DNA of 6,490 bases from JACRDV01 sp024860865 [NCBI: Methanobacteriota archaeon]. Lineage in GTDB: Archaea; JACRDV01. The stretch lies in contig JACRDV010000154.1 of assembly GCA_024860865.1 (NCBI GenBank), forward strand, positions 1-6,490, written 5' to 3'. Positions within the stretch are counted from its first letter, which is position 1. Each line of letters begins with the position of its first letter. Both the position numbers and the translations under genes were made by a program. The notes beneath the pieces are model-generated. The model was given only the letters and a program-made list of their open reading frames with translations. It was not told the DNA's origin and made no database searches. Below, one piece after another: positions 3,643 to 6,490 of the stretch.

Positions 3643-5916
3643 ATGGAAAGTTCTTCAGTAAAAAAAGTTGTAGGACTAAATGTTGTAAAGTCCAGCGGTG
3701 AAATGGAAGTATTCAACCCAAATAAAATCAGAAATGAATGCATTGAAGCAGGAATACCTTCCTGGACAGCAGCTGAAGTTTCGCTTGCAATTGCAAATCG
3801 AGTTTATAATGGTATAAGCACAAAAGAAATTCAACGTTTAGTACTCGAGTTTTTAAGAATTAAAGACCCTGATTCTGCGAAAAGGTATGAAAGATTCCAC
3901 AGTATGTTAGTCAGAACTTCAAAGAATCTAATTGAACCATTTAATAGAGAGAAAATTATAATTTCATTAATAAAAGAGGCTGGACTTCAAAGCGATGTTG
4001 CTGAAAGAATTGCAAAGGAAGTTGAGGAAACTCTTAGGCATTTAAAGCTCGACTTTTTGACTTCGCCACTAATACGAGAAATGGTCAGCGTAAAACTTCT
4101 CGAATATGGCCTAGAAGAAGCTAGAACGAGTTATACTAGAGTTGGACTGCCTGTATTTGATGTTGCCCTTTTGATTGAAGGCAACCACCCCTCTTTTTTA
4201 AAAGAAAATACAAACTTGCAGCTTAACCCTGAAACAATTCATAAACACATGGGAGATACTGTTGCAAAAGAATTTACTTTACTTAAGATACCATTAAAGC
4301 TTGCAGATGCCCATTTAAAGGGTCTAATCCACATCCACAATTTAGAATTTTTTATGACGAGACCATTCTCTCAGGGACATGATTTGCGATTTTTCTTAAA
4401 AAATGGATTAGTTGGTTATAATAATTCAGTTACGGGGCCTGCTTGTCATCCCGAAGTTGCAATCTTACATTCTGTTAGAGAGTTAGATATTGCTCAAACA
4501 AATTGGTCTGATGAACAAAGCTATGATTTCTTTAATATTTGGTTAGCACCTTATGTTGCTGGCTTAAAATATGAAAAAATAAAACAACTCGCTCAGATGT
4601 TTATTTATGAAGTTAACCAAATGTTTGTTGCAAAAGGACAAACTGCCCCCTCATTAATTATGCTTGAGCCGACTGTTCCAAAGGTTGTTGAAAATATTCT
4701 AGCTGTTAAGCCAGGTGGTAAAAATGGCCCAGAAACCTATGGGAACTACGCAAAAGAGGCTAACCAACTGTTTAACGCTTTTATTGATGTGCTTTTACAA
4801 GGCGATTATTTAGGAAAGCCATTTAATCTTCCAGTTATTGAGATTAAACTCACTCGAGAACATCTTTCCAAATTTGAAGAAGAATACTCCAAAACAGCAA
4901 AGCTAGCTGCAAAGTTTGGAATGCCGTATTATCTAAACTTATGTCCAGAGTACATGTATAACATAACAAACTCATTGTACAGGAGGATTACAGCACAGGA
5001 TTCAGGTGATGAAAATTACAGAGGCTACCTTAGGACAGGTTCGCTCCAAGTTGTAACTATTAATTTGCCAAGAATTGCATATGAAGCAAATGGTAACGAT
5101 GTTAAATTTTTTGAAATTTTAAGAGAAAGAATGAATCTTGCAAAAGAAGTTTTAATGTTTAAACGCGAAATCATTAAAGAAAGAATGAAACATGGAGCAC
5201 TGCCTTTTTGCAGCATGGATATTGGTGGTGAATATTATCTAGACCTTAATGAGCAAACGCTTGACATCAGTTTTGTTGGTTTAAATGAAATGTTAAAAGC
5301 TCATATCCAACAGGAACTCCACGAAAGTCAAGAAGCAGAGAATTTCGGCCAAAAAGTCGTTAAATATATGGTTGATACAAAAAATGAGTTTATACGCCAA
5401 ACTGGCCTGCGATTTGAGTTGATTCAAACTGCAGATGAAAGTGTAAGCCACAGACTTGCTTTGCTTGATTTCAAAGAATTTAACGGAAAAACTGTTGTTC
5501 AAGGCAACAAACTTTCTGGATCTATTTATTATACAAATTTTTCACACATCCGTTCAAGTGCACCTATCCCACTAAGTGAAAGAATCAGGACTGAAGCTAG
5601 CTTCCATCCACATGTTCAAGGAAAAGCAATTTTAGATTTATTCTTTAATGAATCAGATCCGGAAAAAATTTGGATATTAACGAAGAAAATCGCCACGGAA
5701 ACTTTAACAGCTCGCTTCACTTATACGAAAGATCTTACTTTTTGTCACAAGTGCAACAAAATGAATAGCGGATTGTTAGAAAAGTGTCCAAATTGTGGGG
5801 CTGAAAATAATAATTTAGAATTTTATTCGCGCACATCTGGATATTATCAAGCACTAAAACAAGGTTGGAGTAGCAAGAAACAAGAGTTACTTGATCGGTA
5901 TAAATACAAAATTTAG
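3643..5916 (+). CDS. nrdD: Anaerobic (class III) ribonucleoside-triphosphate reductase
   Basis: NrdD reduces ribonucleoside triphosphates to deoxy forms with a glycyl radical installed by the radical-SAM activase NrdG, which is not in this window. The 757-residue protein has two tandem ATP-cone-like regulatory regions (about 10-95 and 96-165), then the ten-stranded barrel domain. Visible landmarks: HIHNLEFF, TGPACHPEVAILH (Cys268), MPYYLNLCPEYMYN (Cys434), SLQVVTINLPRIAYE (467-481), and SGSIYYTNFSHI. The tail has a zinc site CHKC...CPNC (Cys701, 704, 715, 718) and the glycyl radical loop RTSGYYQ with Gly733. Cys434 lies 299 residues before Gly733, close to the spacing between radical cysteine and glycine in known NrdDs, so it is my candidate thiyl residue. 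I prefer ATG 3643 over the upstream in-frame GTG 3634 because GTGA (3634-3637) then serves as ribosome site. A hairpin terminator follows the TAG. No lesions are seen. Confidence 0.96.
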   Translation: MESSSVKKVVGLNVVKSSGEMEVFNPNKIRNECIEAGIPSWTAAEVSLAIANRVYNGISTKEIQRLVLEFLRIKDPDSAKRYERFHSMLVRTSKNLIEPFNREKIIISLIKEAGLQSDVAERIAKEVEETLRHLKLDFLTSPLIREMVSVKLLEYGLEEARTSYTRVGLPVFDVALLIEGNHPSFLKENTNLQLNPETIHKHMGDTVAKEFTLLKIPLKLADAHLKGLIHIHNLEFFMTRPFSQGHDLRFFLKNGLVGYNNSVTGPACHPEVAILHSVRELDIAQTNWSDEQSYDFFNIWLAPYVAGLKYEKIKQLAQMFIYEVNQMFVAKGQTAPSLIMLEPTVPKVVENILAVKPGGKNGPETYGNYAKEANQLFNAFIDVLLQGDYLGKPFNLPVIEIKLTREHLSKFEEEYSKTAKLAAKFGMPYYLNLCPEYMYNITNSLYRRITAQDSGDENYRGYLRTGSLQVVTINLPRIAYEANGNDVKFFEILRERMNLAKEVLMFKREIIKERMKHGALPFCSMDIGGEYYLDLNEQTLDISFVGLNEMLKAHIQQELHESQEAENFGQKVVKYMVDTKNEFIRQTGLRFELIQTADESVSHRLALLDFKEFNGKTVVQGNKLSGSIYYTNFSHIRSSAPIPLSERIRTEASFHPHVQGKAILDLFFNESDPEKIWILTKKIATETLTARFTYTKDLTFCHKCNKMNSGLLEKCPNCGAENNNLEFYSRTSGYYQALKQGWSSKKQELLDRYKYKI

Positions 5917-5929
5917 AGTAAAGTTCGTC

Positions 5930-5952
5930 AATTCTTTTTTAGAGAATTTTTT
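5930..5952 (+). terminator. Hairpin and U-run after nrdD
   Basis: AATTCT (5930-5935) and AGAATT (5943-5948) form a 6-bp stem with loop TTTTTAG, followed by TTTT. It starts 14 nt after the nrdD stop. Archaeal termination mainly needs the T-runs, which are present both in the loop and after the stem. Confidence 0.55.
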
Positions 5953-6015
5953 CTTAAACTACAAATTTTCTAAACGATTTAGGGCGAGATTTTTTCAAAA
6001 TGGAGTTAAAAAATT

Positions 6016-6040
6016 CCTATACTATTTTTTATAGTAGAGG
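6016..6040. repeat. Hairpin upstream of the tnpB gene, candidate element end
   Basis: TACTAT (6020-6025), loop TTTTT, ATAGTA (6031-6036) form a perfect 6-bp stem. After one A-G mismatch the pairing continues with CCT/AGG (6016-6018 with 6038-6040), nine pairs in all. It lies about 80 nt before tnpB. IS200/IS605-family elements carry subterminal hairpins read by their transposase, so this could mark the left end; a second terminator after nrdD is the alternative. Confidence 0.45.
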
Positions 6041-6062
6041 TTCTGTTGCGTTTTCGGGACTT

Positions 6063-6097
6063 AATACTTCCGACCACCTCTGTCAAGTTATATACTT
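6063..6097 (+). repeat. 35-bp repeat, copy B, containing the tnpB promoter
   Basis: This segment matches copy A (3293-3327, opposite strand) at 33 of 35 positions. Its right part, GTTATATACTT (6087-6097), is a TATA box centred about 26 nt before the tnpB ATG at 6118, predicting a nearly leaderless transcript. Together with copy A it brackets nrdD in inverted orientation. Confidence 0.75.
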
Positions 6098-6117
6098 AAA
6101 GAATTGCATAATAAGGT

Positions 6118-6490
6118 ATGCAAGCTATTAAAACAGTTCAGATATCTTATCAACCTACCCACGAGATTCTCAACCTGCTTGAAGCCTCCAGGGACATGGT
6201 TAATTATTCCATTTTTATTGGCTTAGGGAAAAACATAACCTCTAGGTTCAAGCTTTCGAACGAGGTCTACCACAAGTTAGCAGAGTCTGGATTGCACACT
6301 TGGTATGCGCTCTCTGCAATTGAGGTTGCTACTGCTATCTTGAAGAACTATCGAAAAGCAATTAGGAGAGGAGAAAAACCAAAGCAACCACATGCTAAAA
6401 AACTTATGGCCAAACTTGGGAACCAAGCATACAAGGTCGAGGGAGACGAGCTCAGAATTCCGATAAAGCCCAGAGAATACTTCTATGTTA
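6118..6490 (+). CDS. tnpB: TnpB-family (IS200/IS605 OrfB) protein, N-terminal part
   Basis: The ORF opens at ATG 6118 and is still open at the window end (124 codons). It begins MQAIKTVQISYQPTHEILNL, then LEASRDMVNYSIFIGLGKN, HTWYALSAIEVATAILKNYR, AIRRGEKPKQPHAKKL and a strand-rich piece DELRIPIKPREYFYV. This matches the N-terminal wedge and helical part of archaeal TnpB/OrfB proteins: RNA-guided nucleases that cut the empty donor site and help retain IS200/IS605-type elements. The RuvC catalytic residues and the zinc ribbon lie beyond the window, so activity cannot be judged. No tnpA transposase gene lies upstream. The gene is visibly less AT-rich than its surroundings, consistent with a mobile origin. 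The TATA box in repeat copy B lies about 26 nt before the ATG. Confidence 0.85.
   Translation, partial: MQAIKTVQISYQPTHEILNLLEASRDMVNYSIFIGLGKNITSRFKLSNEVYHKLAESGLHTWYALSAIEVATAILKNYRKAIRRGEKPKQPHAKKLMAKLGNQAYKVEGDELRIPIKPREYFYV

Noticed and set aside
1-6490. tRNA, rRNA or CRISPR array
   Set aside because: No T-loop or anticodon-arm pattern, no rRNA-like GC-rich block and no regularly spaced direct repeats were found on either strand.

Overview
The window is AT-rich archaeal DNA. The best evidence is an intact gene for F420-dependent methylene-tetrahydromethanopterin dehydrogenase (mtd), found in methanogens and other archaea with the tetrahydromethanopterin C1 pathway. Also archaeal are the TATA-box promoters about 25-30 nt before start codons, GGTGAT-type ribosome binding sites, an Lrp/AsnC-type regulator and an oxygen-sensitive class III ribonucleotide reductase. 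The likely host is a strictly anaerobic, probably methanogenic or methane-metabolising archaeon; I cannot name the genus.

Layout. Positions 1-201 hold no gene I can support, only a nested hairpin (126-161). Positions 202-777 (minus) are a decayed gene: one reading frame broken by three TAA codons. Positions 838-1095 (plus) encode a RelE/ParE-type toxin. Immediately beyond its stop, on the opposite strand, 1096-1263 encodes a 55-residue RelB/YefM-like antitoxin, so the toxin and antitoxin genes are convergent and their stop codons touch. Positions 1288-1600 (minus) are a second decayed gene with its own TATA box and a palindrome at the start; a large quasi-palindrome (1399-1477) lies inside it. 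mtd is at 1747-2574 (minus). Upstream of it, 2680-3155 (minus) is an Lrp/AsnC regulator whose helix-turn-helix is interrupted by a 29-nt insertion that shifts the frame. Positions 3156-3642 carry the lrp ribosome site and promoter, an 8-bp inverted repeat, one copy of a 35-bp repeat, a strong TATA box and scraps of a small broken ORF. Positions 3643-5916 (plus) are nrdD. After a hairpin terminator, a second inverted copy of the 35-bp repeat carries the promoter of a tnpB-type gene (6118 onward) that runs off the window.

How the parts relate. mtd and nrdD are intact housekeeping genes for C1 metabolism and deoxynucleotide synthesis. Around them is an accessory layer: a rearranged toxin-antitoxin pair, a TnpB element, and three or four genes in visible stages of decay. 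No single new system stands out. The most notable signals are the convergent toxin-antitoxin layout, the 29-nt interruption of lrp, and the 33/35-identical inverted repeat flanking nrdD, one copy of which is the tnpB promoter region.
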